Of a DNA stretch of 64,000 nt, positions 1 through 8,963 are shown piece by piece. The notes under the pieces were generated by a model. It saw only the letters and a program-made list of their open reading frames with translations. It made no database searches and was not told the DNA's origin. This stretch comes from Meishania sp964351985 (GTDB lineage Bacteria > Bacteroidota > Bacteroidia > Flavobacteriales > Flavobacteriaceae). The position numbers were made by a program, and so were the translations under genes. Every line of letters begins with the position of its first letter. Position 1 is the stretch's first letter. The stretch lies in the NCBI GenBank assembly GCA_964351985.1, contig CAYGPR010000009.1:1-64000 (forward strand). Reading direction: 5' to 3'.

Positions 1-1752
1 TTTTGCACCGTAATTGGAAAATTTTATGACAGGACTTTTCCCGAGGGAATTATCAAAGAAACGTTCGTTTGCAAAAAGTCCATCGCGTTGATAATCCGTG
101 CTTGAGTACCTTGCTGAGAAAAAAGCATTCCATGCACTCCGGTTATATCGCAGTTGCGCAAAACCATTGAATTGGGATGCGTACATTTTATAATGATAAT
201 TGAAAATATCATTTTCATTTTTCTGTTGTTCCCCGTTCATATCATTTAGGGTATTTGAAAATGGGTCTACATCCAAATGGTAACTGGCTCCCATTAAATC
301 ATTTATTCGGGCAAAATTCTTAGAGGTCAGTTTTTTATAGGTCAATCCGAAATCAATTTGGAGGTGCTCGGTCAACGTGAAATTTCCAATGGAATTTAAT
401 GTCAATTGTGTATCATCAGCAGTATCGTCGTATAAAACATAAGCCGCTTGCTCTCTAGTGTTGGCTGCATAGATTTGCTCCCAATCTGTTTGGGGATTTT
501 CCAAAAAACCTTCTTTGGCTAAATTGGCGCTTGTAAAATTGGCTCCAATCGGACTGTTTATGTAGAAACTTGGTAGATAACGATAATAGGTCGGGTCAGG
601 GTTGGGCGCATTGTAATATCCTAACCGACTTCGGGCGTTGGTACCGAATTGATAGGCGACTCCCGTATTCAAATTAAACTTGTCGGAATCGTAAAAATGG
701 TTCAGCATTAGTATCGGTTCGGCAATTTTACGTTCTCTGGCGTTTCTGATTTTGCCTTCTTGGAAGCCCCAATAGGGATTATAGTTTTTGCCTACCAACT
801 CAAAAACTTCTTCGGTAATAGCGGAGGAACGACCCCGACGATTGCTGGCCAAAATTCCGGTAAGGGCAAAGCTATGATGCTCGTTCAACTGATAATCCAT
901 AGCTCCGAAAAGTGAAAAGGCATCATATAAGGTTCCATCTATATACCCTTGTTTAGCCCATCTTCGCGAACCTGAAACCGAATAGGCCAAACCATTTTTC
1001 TGCACCCCTGAAGTATAAGTCGCCATCAATCGCCCCCCATAGGTACGATTGGATACCGATGATGACAACCGAGTACCGGGTCTAAACCCGGAAGGTCGCA
1101 TATCTATGTTCGTATTTGCCAAAATACCACCGAAGGTAAAGTCGGAAGCTTCCAAACCGTTCGTAAACTGCTGATTTCTGGAAACATCGTTAAGCCCTCC
1201 CCAGTTGTTCCATTGCGGTCGGCCATCGAAAAGTTTGTTCATAGGTAAACCGTTAATTAATACTATTCCATTTTGGGAGTCATATCCGCGAACACGAAAA
1301 AAGGCTTGGCCAAAATCGAAGGCGGCACGACTTAAAAAAACGTCACGTGTGGCCTGTAAAAGTCCCGAAGAGTTTGAACTGGCCTCGTCGTCCAAAAGCT
1401 CTGAATCGGTCAGTGTTATCAGATTGTCCGCTTGTTCTAAGGTAAGGTCCGGTTCAAGATATATGGTCCCTATATCCAAAGCCGGATTTCCTAAATTCAC
1501 CGGTATTCCCTTTGTGACAAAATCAGGAATGGATATGGTAAGAATATAGTCGTCGGCCGAGGGACCGAAAAGTATGAACTTTCCGTTAGCATCGGTTTTC
1601 GTCACGAATTCGGTTCCTTGCAAGGTAATATCAACGTTGACTAAAGGTTCTCTGGATCGCTCATTGATAACTACTCCAAATATCCTGTTTTCCTGTCCGG
1701 TCACGAATTTTGGCAACAGATAAAATACTATGAATACGAATAAAATTCGCAT
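1..1752 (-). CDS. TonB-dependent receptor, C-terminus cut by window edge
   Basis: Outer-membrane active-transport receptor, substrate unknown. The first 584 residues are visible and the frame stays open to base 1. It starts MRILFVFIVF with a signal peptide ending near VTGQ, followed by a carboxypeptidase-regulatory-like domain (about residues 22-100) and a plug domain with RGYDSQNGIVLINGLPM near residue 170 and VSRNQQF after it. The rest is aromatic-rich beta-barrel sequence. ATG at 1752 is the only good start. It diverges from a secreted nuclease-fold protein with 121 bases between the starts; such pairs would fit uptake of nucleic-acid products or phosphate, which is inference. No SusD-type partner is visible here, so a SusC/SusD glycan system is not supported. 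Confidence 0.85.
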   Translation of the reverse strand, partial: MRILFVFIVFYLLPKFVTGQENRIFGVVINERSREPLVNVDITLQGTEFVTKTDANGKFILFGPSADDYILTISIPDFVTKGIPVNLGNPALDIGTIYLEPDLTLEQADNLITLTDSELLDDEASSNSSGLLQATRDVFLSRAAFDFGQAFFRVRGYDSQNGIVLINGLPMNKLFDGRPQWNNWGGLNDVSRNQQFTNGLEASDFTFGGILANTNIDMRPSGFRPGTRLSSSVSNRTYGGRLMATYTSGVQKNGLAYSVSGSRRWAKQGYIDGTLYDAFSLFGAMDYQLNEHHSFALTGILASNRRGRSSAITEEVFELVGKNYNPYWGFQEGKIRNARERKIAEPILMLNHFYDSDKFNLNTGVAYQFGTNARSRLGYYNAPNPDPTYYRYLPSFYINSPIGANFTSANLAKEGFLENPQTDWEQIYAANTREQAAYVLYDDTADDTQLTLNSIGNFTLTEHLQIDFGLTYKKLTSKNFARINDLMGASYHLDVDPFSNTLNDMNGEQQKNENDIFNYHYKMYASQFNGFAQLRYNRSAWNAFFSARYSSTDYQRDGLFANERFFDNSLGKSPVIKFSNYGAK

Positions 1753-1873
1753 TTAAAATTGTTTGGTTAGTGTGAATACCTTACAATATATTGATAAAGT
1801 GAACAATGAAGACGAAAAAACTATCGAAATTGAGGGTTTTTTCGTTACTTGAAGGCTATATCTACTTGATTCA

Positions 1874-2944
1874 ATGAAAATTAGATTTATACTTTTGCTC
1901 CTTTTTTCGGTATATAACACCCTAGCACAATCGGAAACAAGGTTCAAAATCAGAACTGTCGCCTTCTACAATGTTGAAAACCTATTCGACACTGTGAACG
2001 ACACCTTAATCTTTGACGATGACCGCACGCCCGAAGGAAAAGACCATTGGACCGTAGAACGTTATGAAAAGAAAGTTAGCGACATTGTTAGGGTACTATC
2101 CGAAATAGGATCTAAAGTAACCGGTACTTCTCCGGATATAATCGGTATTTGTGAGGTCGAGAATCGAAAGGTTGTCGAAGATTTGATAAACCACCCAACG
2201 TTAAAACAAAAAGATTACGGAATTGTCCATTTTGATTCCCCTGATGAGCGGGGAATCGATGTTGCCCTACTTTATAAGAAATCAGTGTTCCTACCCATTT
2301 CGTTCGAAAGTCATAGATTATTGTTGATTGACGATGAAGAGGAGCGAAACTATACGCGCGACCAACTTGTGGTGGGTGGACTTCTGGATAATGAGAACAT
2401 ACACCTTATTGTAAACCATTGGCCCTCTAGAAGTGGCGGTGAGGCTCGAAGTAAGCCCAATAGGACGGCCGCCGCCAAGTTGAATAAGCGCATCATCGAT
2501 TCCATTCAGCGATTGGATGCTTCCGCTAAGATTATCAGTATGGGCGATTTTAACGACGGACCAAAAGACGACAGTTTTACAAAGATTCTAAGAACTAAAG
2601 GAAAGCGTGAAAAAGTATTGCAGAACGAACTTTTCAACCCTATGGAAAAATTGCACCGTAAGGGTATTGGCTCTTTGGCCTATCGCGACAAATGGAACCT
2701 TTTCGACCAAATTTTCTTTACGGGCAATTTATTAAGTTCAAAAGAGGAATATCGATTTTGGAAGGCCGGAGTTCATAACCCCAAGTATTTGATAACTAAA
2801 AAAGGGCAGTATAAAGGGTATCCGTTTCGCACGTATGCTGGTGGCAGTTATGCCGGTGGGTATTCTGATCATTTTCCCGTGTATTTGTATTTGATAAGGG
2901 AGGCCAATCGCAGCCCCTCTCAAGGAGGGAAGCCAGAACCATAA
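1874..2944 (+). CDS. Secreted endonuclease/exonuclease/phosphatase family protein
   Basis: Metal-dependent phosphodiesterase fold (EEP superfamily: DNase I-like nucleases, inositol phosphatases, sphingomyelinases). A signal peptide (residues 1-19, ending LAQS) points to export. Conserved EEP positions are all present: NVENLFD (33-39), the metal-binding Glu in CEVEN (93-97), NHWPSR (181-186), GDFND (224-228) and the catalytic SDH (331-333). Substrate cannot be told from sequence; extracellular DNase/RNase is the commonest reading in flavobacteria. The last residues, RSPSQGGKPEP, are low-complexity and are encoded by a small CCCTC/GAGGG hairpin typical of intergenic repeats, so the native C-terminus probably ended near LIREAN. 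Divergent neighbour is a TonB receptor. Confidence 0.88.
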   Translation: MKIRFILLLLFSVYNTLAQSETRFKIRTVAFYNVENLFDTVNDTLIFDDDRTPEGKDHWTVERYEKKVSDIVRVLSEIGSKVTGTSPDIIGICEVENRKVVEDLINHPTLKQKDYGIVHFDSPDERGIDVALLYKKSVFLPISFESHRLLLIDDEEERNYTRDQLVVGGLLDNENIHLIVNHWPSRSGGEARSKPNRTAAAKLNKRIIDSIQRLDASAKIISMGDFNDGPKDDSFTKILRTKGKREKVLQNELFNPMEKLHRKGIGSLAYRDKWNLFDQIFFTGNLLSSKEEYRFWKAGVHNPKYLITKKGQYKGYPFRTYAGGSYAGGYSDHFPVYLYLIREANRSPSQGGKPEP

Positions 2945-2950
2945 AGGGAA

Positions 2951-3039
2951 ACGTCATTGGAAGCAGTAAAACGACGAAGCAATCTGTTGAACCTTTGAAG
3001 AAAGGTTCAACAGATTGCTTCGCTTTGCTCGCAATTACG
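2951..3039. repeat. Palindromic intergenic repeat, copy 1
   Basis: Perfect 22-base inverted repeat (2975-2996 and 3001-3022) with a 4-base loop, core GCAATCTGTT / AACAGATTGC, flanked by the imperfect outer arms GTCATTG and CAATTAC. It lies directly after the endonuclease stop and before the convergent DUF1080 gene, so it can also fold as a bidirectional transcription stop. Same family as the elements near 43.5, 51.9 and 56.3 kb. Confidence 0.85.
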
Positions 3040-3044
3040 ATTTA

Positions 3045-3635
3045 CTATAACTCTTCTATTTCAATATTCCGCCACTTCACTTTAATTCCACCACCATCAT
3101 GAATTTGAAGCGCAATACCACCTTCTCCCTCACCGATTTTCTCATCGGAAAAGCTGACCATTTCGGTACCGTTCAACCAAGAAGTCAAATGGTCGCCATC
3201 GACCCGTATCTTCATCGTGTTCCACTCACCCATTTTGAGGGCCTTGTCTTTTTCAGGGTCAGGTTTAATAAGCCATCCACGGCCATATGATTCATAAACC
3301 CCGCCCGTATCGTGACCTGGTGGAGCGACCTCGACCTGCCAACCGTTTACTTTGGTGCCATCAACGGTCGATCTGATAAAAACACCGCTGTTACCGTTGG
3401 CCTCTTGTTTGAACTCTAAAGTGAGTTCAAAATTTTTGTAGTGTTCATCGGTGCCCAAATAACCGTACCCCTTATCGGGTCCGCTTTCGCAGATTAGAAG
3501 TCCGTCTTCGACGTACCATTTTTCGGTGCCGTAGATACTCCAACCGTCGAGGTTTTCACCATTGAAAAGTTGTTTTTCTTGGGCGAAAATGCCGAAAGAA
3601 AGTAGAATCAAAAAAGTTGTTGTTATTTTTTTCAT
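3045..3635 (-). CDS. DUF1080 (3-keto-disaccharide hydrolase-like) secreted protein
   Basis: Single-domain DUF1080 protein of 196 residues, a concanavalin-like jelly-roll family; some relatives hydrolyse 3-keto-glycosides and others are only carbohydrate-binding. It has a signal peptide (1-18, FGIFAQ) and the family opening LFNGENLDGWSIYG, then GLLICESG, GNSGVFIRS, and GGIALQIHDGGGIKVKWRNI near the end, which is the usual DUF1080 finish. No lipobox, so periplasmic or secreted. It is transcribed alone, convergent with the endonuclease across a palindromic repeat. The substrate cannot be stated. Confidence 0.88.
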   Translation of the reverse strand: MKKITTTFLILLSFGIFAQEKQLFNGENLDGWSIYGTEKWYVEDGLLICESGPDKGYGYLGTDEHYKNFELTLEFKQEANGNSGVFIRSTVDGTKVNGWQVEVAPPGHDTGGVYESYGRGWLIKPDPEKDKALKMGEWNTMKIRVDGDHLTSWLNGTEMVSFSDEKIGEGEGGIALQIHDGGGIKVKWRNIEIEEL

Positions 3636-3729
3636 TTTCTTAGAGTTTATCTAAATTAAAATATCAATGTTCATTACGTGCTTGACCACTCCGTCTTTCC
3701 CTGCAAAAAGAGCGGGGATATCAACCTAT

Positions 3730-3759
3730 CCTTGCCCTTCGGCTACGCTCAGGATGACA
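3730..3759. repeat. Half-copy of a palindromic repeat arm
   Basis: The stretch CCTTGCCCTTCGGCTACGCT continuing to CAGGATGACA resembles one arm (CTTCGGCTACGCTCAGGATGACA) of the palindromic elements elsewhere in the window. The opposite arm is not recognisable in the remaining upstream gap, so this looks like a decayed or single-arm copy. Confidence 0.45.
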
Positions 3760-3779
3760 TGAGGAGGAGTTATTTATTA

Positions 3780-4220
3780 TCAATCAAACCATTGCCCCCA
3801 CGGGATTCGGCTTAGTATCAGGATCAACCCGAGGCCATAGAATATGGCGATGCTTTTGAATTTTTTATTTGCTTCGAGAAACTTTTTATGCCTTGACCAT
3901 CCTACGGTAATCAAAATAATCGCCAAAATATTGACAAAAGGATGTTCTACGGCCAATAATCGTGCCGCGGACGTCAGGCCACCCATACCAAACTCCTGAA
4001 TTGCACTAAATCCGTTCGCGGAAACAAAATATAATATCAGACCTACTACCAACTGAATATGGCATAAAATAAGCGCGAACAAGCTCAAACGAAGGTCTTT
4101 GGTCATGGTGAACATCTTATTACCGACCAAGCCCATAATGGCATTGGCAACCGCAAAAAATAATATGGCCAAGGCTACATAGGCCAAATAAGAATGGAGC
4201 ATTTGTATTATTTCGTACAT
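3780..4220 (-). CDS. Four-helix integral membrane protein, function unknown
   Basis: 146-residue membrane protein with four predicted hydrophobic segments (about residues 5-28, 45-66, 90-108 and 122-140). It carries conserved-looking histidines, one near the N-terminus (MLHSYLAY), one in the second helix (LCHIQLV) and one in the third (VEHPFV), the pattern that leads such small Bacteroidota proteins to be called cytochrome-b-like. Haem binding is not proven by sequence. A GTG one codon upstream is possible; I chose ATG at 4220. Monocistronic between a DUF1080 gene and a TonB receptor whose terminator lies just upstream of it. Confidence 0.75.
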   Translation of the reverse strand: MYEIIQMLHSYLAYVALAILFFAVANAIMGLVGNKMFTMTKDLRLSLFALILCHIQLVVGLILYFVSANGFSAIQEFGMGGLTSAARLLAVEHPFVNILAIILITVGWSRHKKFLEANKKFKSIAIFYGLGLILILSRIPWGQWFD

Positions 4221-4261
4221 CACTTTGATTTTAGTTCTTAAATGTAACGATTTTTGAGCAT

Positions 4262-4290
4262 AAAAAACCCTGACAATAAGGCCAGGGTTT
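4262..4290 (-). terminator. Rho-independent terminator of the TonB receptor gene
   Basis: 8-bp stem AAACCCTG (4265-4272) / CAGGGTTT (4283-4290); on the minus strand it is followed by a run of T. It lies 24 bases past the receptor stop codon. Confidence 0.75.
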
Positions 4291-4313
4291 GAAATTAAAT
4301 TTAAATACTTTTT

Positions 4314-7025
4314 TTAAAAATTAAAACGAACACTCGCGTTCCATGTTCTACCGAAACCAAAGAAGACTCTGTTACTAACATTAATACCGTCGTAGGTTTC
4401 ATCACCAGCCTCAACAAAATTATTGGTATCAGATTCTGCTATATAGGTAGTATCAAAAACGTTATTTACATTTAGTCTAAAGCTTAATCTTGACTCACCA
4501 ATCGGCAAACCATAAGAAATTCCAGCGTCAGCTAAGCCAAAAGAAGGTAACTTTAAGGATCCTTCATCTGTAATATCCGTAGCATCAAATTCTGCGTAAA
4601 GATTATCAGCAAAACGGTATCCAGCATCGACACTTAAATTATCAAGTATATTATAATCTACACCAACAAACGCGGTAAACTGAGCCGCATCACCGACTTT
4701 TACGCCATCTAATTCTAGCGTTTGTGCTTGTTCTACTCCGTCGATTACAATTGGGGATTGGTCGTTATCAAAAAACGTGGCTGAAACGTTATCTTTATAT
4801 TCCCAGTTACCGATTGAAAGCATACCGGTAAACGCTAATCTATTGCTCGCCTGAAATCTTCCGTCCATTTCAATACCGGTATGTACTTGAGTAATGCCTA
4901 ATATATTCGCCGTACCACGAACTTCATCTGGTTCACCAAAATTAAAAGTTGATTGAACATTCGCAAACCTATCAGCCCATCTGGTACTATATAAGTTAAC
5001 ATTCGCTCTGAATTTAGAACTTCTAAAACCATAACCTATCTCAAAACCAGTAATTTTTTCATTGGTCAAATCAGGATTTATATTATTACCAAAATTCAAG
5101 AAAACCGCATCGAACAAGGGTTGTTTCTCGTAATACCCGGCATTGGCAAAAATATTGTGGTTGTCGTTAATATTCCAGTTTAGACCTCCCTTGAAGTTAC
5201 CGCCAATGATATTCTGTACATCTGTTTTTTCTGGCGGGACTTCTCCAAACAATTCTTCACGAGCAAAACCTTGGTTTGAAAGCGCACCTTGCACAAAACC
5301 GGTAATATCTTCAGTGAAATTGTATTCAACTTGGCCAAATACACCAAGCCAAGTCACGAAACCTATATTGTAATAATCGATTTTTTCTTCGTCATCGATA
5401 TTACCAAATACCCACCATGGCTGATTTGATTCATAGGTCTCTCTAAATAAGGGATTAGGATCATTGTTACGATTATCTGTTTGCTGATAGACATCACCCC
5501 CCAAAAGGTTATCGACTCTACGGTAATGATATCCTTTATATCGTCTCAAGTCAATTCCAAAATCAATTGTTAGTTTATCGCTTATTCTGTTGTTCAGGTT
5601 AGCCAATAGTCCGTACCAGTTATGAGAATTTACAGAAGCTCTACGTGTAATACCATTTGTATTCAACTCATTGTCGTTCAAATCACTATTGTTCACGTAA
5701 AGGCCATTGATTTGCTCTCTAGGAGTGTCACTGAAATCAGGAACTAATTGTCCACTATTGTAAGCAACGATATCATCTACCCGTATTAAACCTTCGGCAG
5801 TTCTAGGCAGGGCAAATTGTCTACTACCATTAATTTCGCCTATTTCGCCTGTACCACCACCACGGCCGAAAGAAGCATATGCATTGGTTTGTAACGTGGT
5901 TTTACTTCCTACATCCCACGTCCAACTCAGGCTTATTACCGGTTTGTGGTAAAAGTTTCTCCTAAAACTAAACTCTTCTCCATTTAGAAATCCCCAATCT
6001 TCATTGTATCTTCTATTCGGTTCGCCATCACCCTTACCATATTGTATTTGATTTTCAATAGATACAGCACGACTTCTTTGGTGATGCCATTGGGGTGCGC
6101 CCGTTGCCATAAACTCCAAGTTGTGATTACCAGCCGTATAACCAAGACCCACGAAGAAGTTATAGCCTTCAAAGTTGGTACCATCAGCATACATATTACC
6201 GCCTGTTCTACTCAAGAGTAAAGAAGTGGAAAACCCATTCTCCAATATTCCCGAAGAATAAGAGGCCAACGTTTTTACATATCCATCATTACCCACAGTT
6301 CCACCGATAACACCTCCCTGAGGATTTTGAGAAGTTCTTGTTACAACATTAATGGTACCACCTACAGAAGAAACAGCAAGTTTGGAAGACCCTAAACCTC
6401 TCTGAACTTGAATCGCAGATGTCACATCGGACAATCCCGCCCAATTACTCCAGAAAACGCGACCGTTCTCCATATCATTTACCGGAACACCGTTTATCAT
6501 TACAGCGGAGTTATTGGTATCAAAACCACGAATATTTACACGCCCATCACCAAAACCACCACCAGATTTAGTTGCGTAAATTGACGGGGTGGTATTTAAG
6601 ATTTCGGGAAGTTCTTGAGATCCAAGCTTTTCTTGGATTTCAGCGGCCTTGATCGTAGAAACAGCAACCGGAGTCTGGCGATCTTTTGCGATATCTTGAA
6701 CACCTACTACAATAACCCCTTCAAGTTCTTCTGCACTGGGCTGTAAGGTAATCGACCCAATATTGCCCCCGCCGGTAAAACTTACCTGCGCGTTGTTGAA
6801 ACCAATATAGGATATCACCAAGGTTCCGGTTTCTTCTGCGACTTCGATACTGAAATTTCCATCAAAGTCTGTAGAGACTCCGCTATTCGTTCCCTTGACC
6901 AGAACATTGGCACCCGGTAGCGGGCCACCGTTGTCACCATCAAGCACAGTACCGGTAATCGTTGTTTGCGAAAATGCCATAGCGACCATTAAAAATGATA
7001 CCATAGCCAAATACATTTTTTTCAT
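4314..7025 (-). CDS. TonB-dependent receptor with carboxypeptidase-like regulatory domain
   Basis: Complete outer-membrane receptor, 903 residues from ATG 7025. That start gives a clean signal peptide (MKKMYLAMVSFLMVAMAFSQ) preceded by an AGAGAG stretch; an upstream in-frame start at 7091 would add 22 charged residues and is unlikely. Domains: signal peptide, carboxypeptidase-regulatory-like domain (about 20-105, GTVLDGDNGGPLPGANVLV), plug (about 115-235, VNIRGFDTNNSAVMINGVPV and GGTINVVTRTS), then a barrel ending WNASVRFNF with the terminal Phe usual for outer-membrane barrels. No SusD lipoprotein follows, so the ligand is open. A TAnnTTTG box sits about 95 bases upstream. Confidence 0.92.
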   Translation of the reverse strand: MKKMYLAMVSFLMVAMAFSQTTITGTVLDGDNGGPLPGANVLVKGTNSGVSTDFDGNFSIEVAEETGTLVISYIGFNNAQVSFTGGGNIGSITLQPSAEELEGVIVVGVQDIAKDRQTPVAVSTIKAAEIQEKLGSQELPEILNTTPSIYATKSGGGFGDGRVNIRGFDTNNSAVMINGVPVNDMENGRVFWSNWAGLSDVTSAIQVQRGLGSSKLAVSSVGGTINVVTRTSQNPQGGVIGGTVGNDGYVKTLASYSSGILENGFSTSLLLSRTGGNMYADGTNFEGYNFFVGLGYTAGNHNLEFMATGAPQWHHQRSRAVSIENQIQYGKGDGEPNRRYNEDWGFLNGEEFSFRRNFYHKPVISLSWTWDVGSKTTLQTNAYASFGRGGGTGEIGEINGSRQFALPRTAEGLIRVDDIVAYNSGQLVPDFSDTPREQINGLYVNNSDLNDNELNTNGITRRASVNSHNWYGLLANLNNRISDKLTIDFGIDLRRYKGYHYRRVDNLLGGDVYQQTDNRNNDPNPLFRETYESNQPWWVFGNIDDEEKIDYYNIGFVTWLGVFGQVEYNFTEDITGFVQGALSNQGFAREELFGEVPPEKTDVQNIIGGNFKGGLNWNINDNHNIFANAGYYEKQPLFDAVFLNFGNNINPDLTNEKITGFEIGYGFRSSKFRANVNLYSTRWADRFANVQSTFNFGEPDEVRGTANILGITQVHTGIEMDGRFQASNRLAFTGMLSIGNWEYKDNVSATFFDNDQSPIVIDGVEQAQTLELDGVKVGDAAQFTAFVGVDYNILDNLSVDAGYRFADNLYAEFDATDITDEGSLKLPSFGLADAGISYGLPIGESRLSFRLNVNNVFDTTYIAESDTNNFVEAGDETYDGINVSNRVFFGFGRTWNASVRFNF

Positions 7026-7116
7026 CTCTCTAGTGTTTATTTGTTTTTTTGAGCGTGGTGCAAAAGTGCCGTATTTTTTACGCTTGCACATTACGTGAAC
7101 GTTAAATTAGTCGATG

Positions 7117-7124
7117 CAAATTTA
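7117..7124 (-). promoter_or_regulatory. -7 box TAAATTTG for the TonB receptor
   Basis: Exact TAnnTTTG on the minus strand, followed by an untranslated leader of roughly 85 bases before ATG 7025. No convincing -33 TTG at the usual spacing. Confidence 0.4.
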
Positions 7125-7199
7125 ACATAAAATTGGCAATTCTTGGTTCTGAAAAACATGAAGTTATCAAAGGTTGCCAAAAAATCAGGAAGTGTTACT

Positions 7200-8837
7200 T
7201 TAATTCTTAAAAGCTTGCAACAATTGTAGTGTCGAAACATCATGATCAGCGATTTCGGAAGTATTCAGATCTTTTAGGATCGTACCTGCCAGCTGCTTGC
7301 CCAATTCTACGCCCCATTGGTCGTAACTGAAAATATTCCACAGTACGCCTTGAACAAAGATTTTATGTTCATACATGGCAATCAGAGATCCAAGGGTATT
7401 TGGAGTAAGTTTGTCTATCAATATGGTATTGGTAGGTTTATTGCCCTCAAAAACTTTAAAAGGGAGTAATTTTTCTATTTCACCTTCACTCATATTCTTA
7501 CCTTCCAATTCAGAACGGACCTCCTTTGCGGTTTTGCCGTTCATCAACGCTTCGGTCTGTGCAAAAAAGTTGGCCATGAGCTTATTATGATGGTCCTCAT
7601 CACCGTACAAAGACCTTCTGAAACCGATAAAATCTGCAGGTATTAATTTCGTTCCCTGATGTATCAATTGAAAAAAGGCGTGCTGCGAGTTGGTTCCCGG
7701 TTCTCCCCAAATAATCGTTCCGGTCTGATAATCGACTCGATTTCCATTACGGTCGACACTTTTTCCGTTACTTTCCATGATGCCCTGTTGCAAATAGGCG
7801 GAAAGGCGGCTCAGGTATTGTGAATAAGGAATTATCGCCTCGGTCTCGGCTCCGTAAAAATTGTTATACCAAATACTCAACAAGGCCAAAACAACGGGAA
7901 TGTTGCCATCGAATTCGGTAGATTTAAAATGTTCGTCCATTTCATTCGCCCCTGCAAGCATTGCGTCGAAATTTTCAAATCCGACAGCCAAGGTAATGGA
8001 CAGACCTACGGCACTCCAAAGGGAAAATCGACCTCCGACCCAATCCCACATCGGGAACACGTTTTCTGGGTCTATTCCGAATTCCGCAATAGCTTCCGTA
8101 TTGGTCGAAACCGCGGCAAAATGTTTGGCGACATCTTTTTGGCTTGCATGTTTAAGGAACCATTTTTTTATCGTCGTCGCATTACTAAGAGTCTCTTGGG
8201 TGGTGAAAGTCTTTGAAACCACCACGAAAAGTGTCGTCTCCGGATTCAACTCCTTTAAAATTTCATGTACATGATCTCCATCAACATTGCTGACAAAGCG
8301 TACTTTAAGATGATTTTTATAGAACTTTAAGGCTTCCGTGACCATAGCAGGGCCTAAATCTGAACCTCCGATACCAATGTTGACCACATCGGTAAAGGTC
8401 TTGTTCGTATAACCTTTTTTATCTCCAGAGATAACGGCATTGGAAAATGCCTTCATCTGAGCTTTGACCTGATATACTTCGGGCATTACATTTTCACCAT
8501 CGACCAAAACAGAATCAGATTTTTTTGCGCGTAAAGCGGTATGGAGTACAGATCGACCTTCGGTCTGGTTTATGGCATCCCCATTAAAATATTCTTGAAT
8601 GGCATCTTTCAAATGAACCTCATCGACCAATTGTAATAACAACCGGAGGGTTTCATCGGTAATTCTATTCTTTGAAAAATCAATAAGAAATTCCTTCCAC
8701 TTTATACTGAACCTATCGGCTCTACTACTATCTGCGGTAAAAAGCGATTTCAGATGTGTATCCTTCGTAAGGGTATGGTGTTCGGCAAGTTTTTTCCAGG
8801 CTTCAGTGGTCGTAGGATCGATATTCTGTAATGACAT
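7200..8837 (-). CDS. pgi: Glucose-6-phosphate isomerase
   Basis: Interconverts glucose-6-phosphate and fructose-6-phosphate in glycolysis and gluconeogenesis; cytosolic. 545 residues, the normal length for the E. coli-type enzyme. Family signatures are intact: NIGIGGSDLGP, VVSKTFTTQET (phosphate loop), the catalytic Glu in WGEPGTNSQHAFFQ (Glu about 379) and EHKIFVQGVLWNIFSYDQWGVE with the C-terminal signature, then GKQLA. The start at 8837 has no competing upstream ATG. Transcribed alone or with the M23 gene 126 bases upstream; its own TAnnTTTG box lies in that gap. Confidence 0.97.
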   Translation of the reverse strand: MSLQNIDPTTTEAWKKLAEHHTLTKDTHLKSLFTADSSRADRFSIKWKEFLIDFSKNRITDETLRLLLQLVDEVHLKDAIQEYFNGDAINQTEGRSVLHTALRAKKSDSVLVDGENVMPEVYQVKAQMKAFSNAVISGDKKGYTNKTFTDVVNIGIGGSDLGPAMVTEALKFYKNHLKVRFVSNVDGDHVHEILKELNPETTLFVVVSKTFTTQETLSNATTIKKWFLKHASQKDVAKHFAAVSTNTEAIAEFGIDPENVFPMWDWVGGRFSLWSAVGLSITLAVGFENFDAMLAGANEMDEHFKSTEFDGNIPVVLALLSIWYNNFYGAETEAIIPYSQYLSRLSAYLQQGIMESNGKSVDRNGNRVDYQTGTIIWGEPGTNSQHAFFQLIHQGTKLIPADFIGFRRSLYGDEDHHNKLMANFFAQTEALMNGKTAKEVRSELEGKNMSEGEIEKLLPFKVFEGNKPTNTILIDKLTPNTLGSLIAMYEHKIFVQGVLWNIFSYDQWGVELGKQLAGTILKDLNTSEIADHDVSTLQLLQAFKN

Positions 8838-8898
8838 TTAGGGCAGTTTTAAGATTGCAAATACTCACCCATATGTTTTTCGATGGGCAACAAGATTG

Positions 8899-8906
8899 CA
8901 AAAATA
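8899..8906 (-). promoter_or_regulatory. -7 box TATTTTTG for pgi
   Basis: Exact TAnnTTTG on the minus strand about 62 bases upstream of the pgi start, inside the gap that separates it from the M23 gene. The -33 element is not clear. Confidence 0.4.
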
Positions 8907-8963
8907 AACTATAATCACTAGATTTTATGACTGTTTTAAAATGTGGTGCCTAGAACGGCGACC

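Noticed and set aside
4314..7025. SusC/SusD polysaccharide-utilisation locus
   Set aside because: No SusD-like lipoprotein or glycoside hydrolase adjoins any of the three TonB receptors; the only GH gene is 31 kb away.
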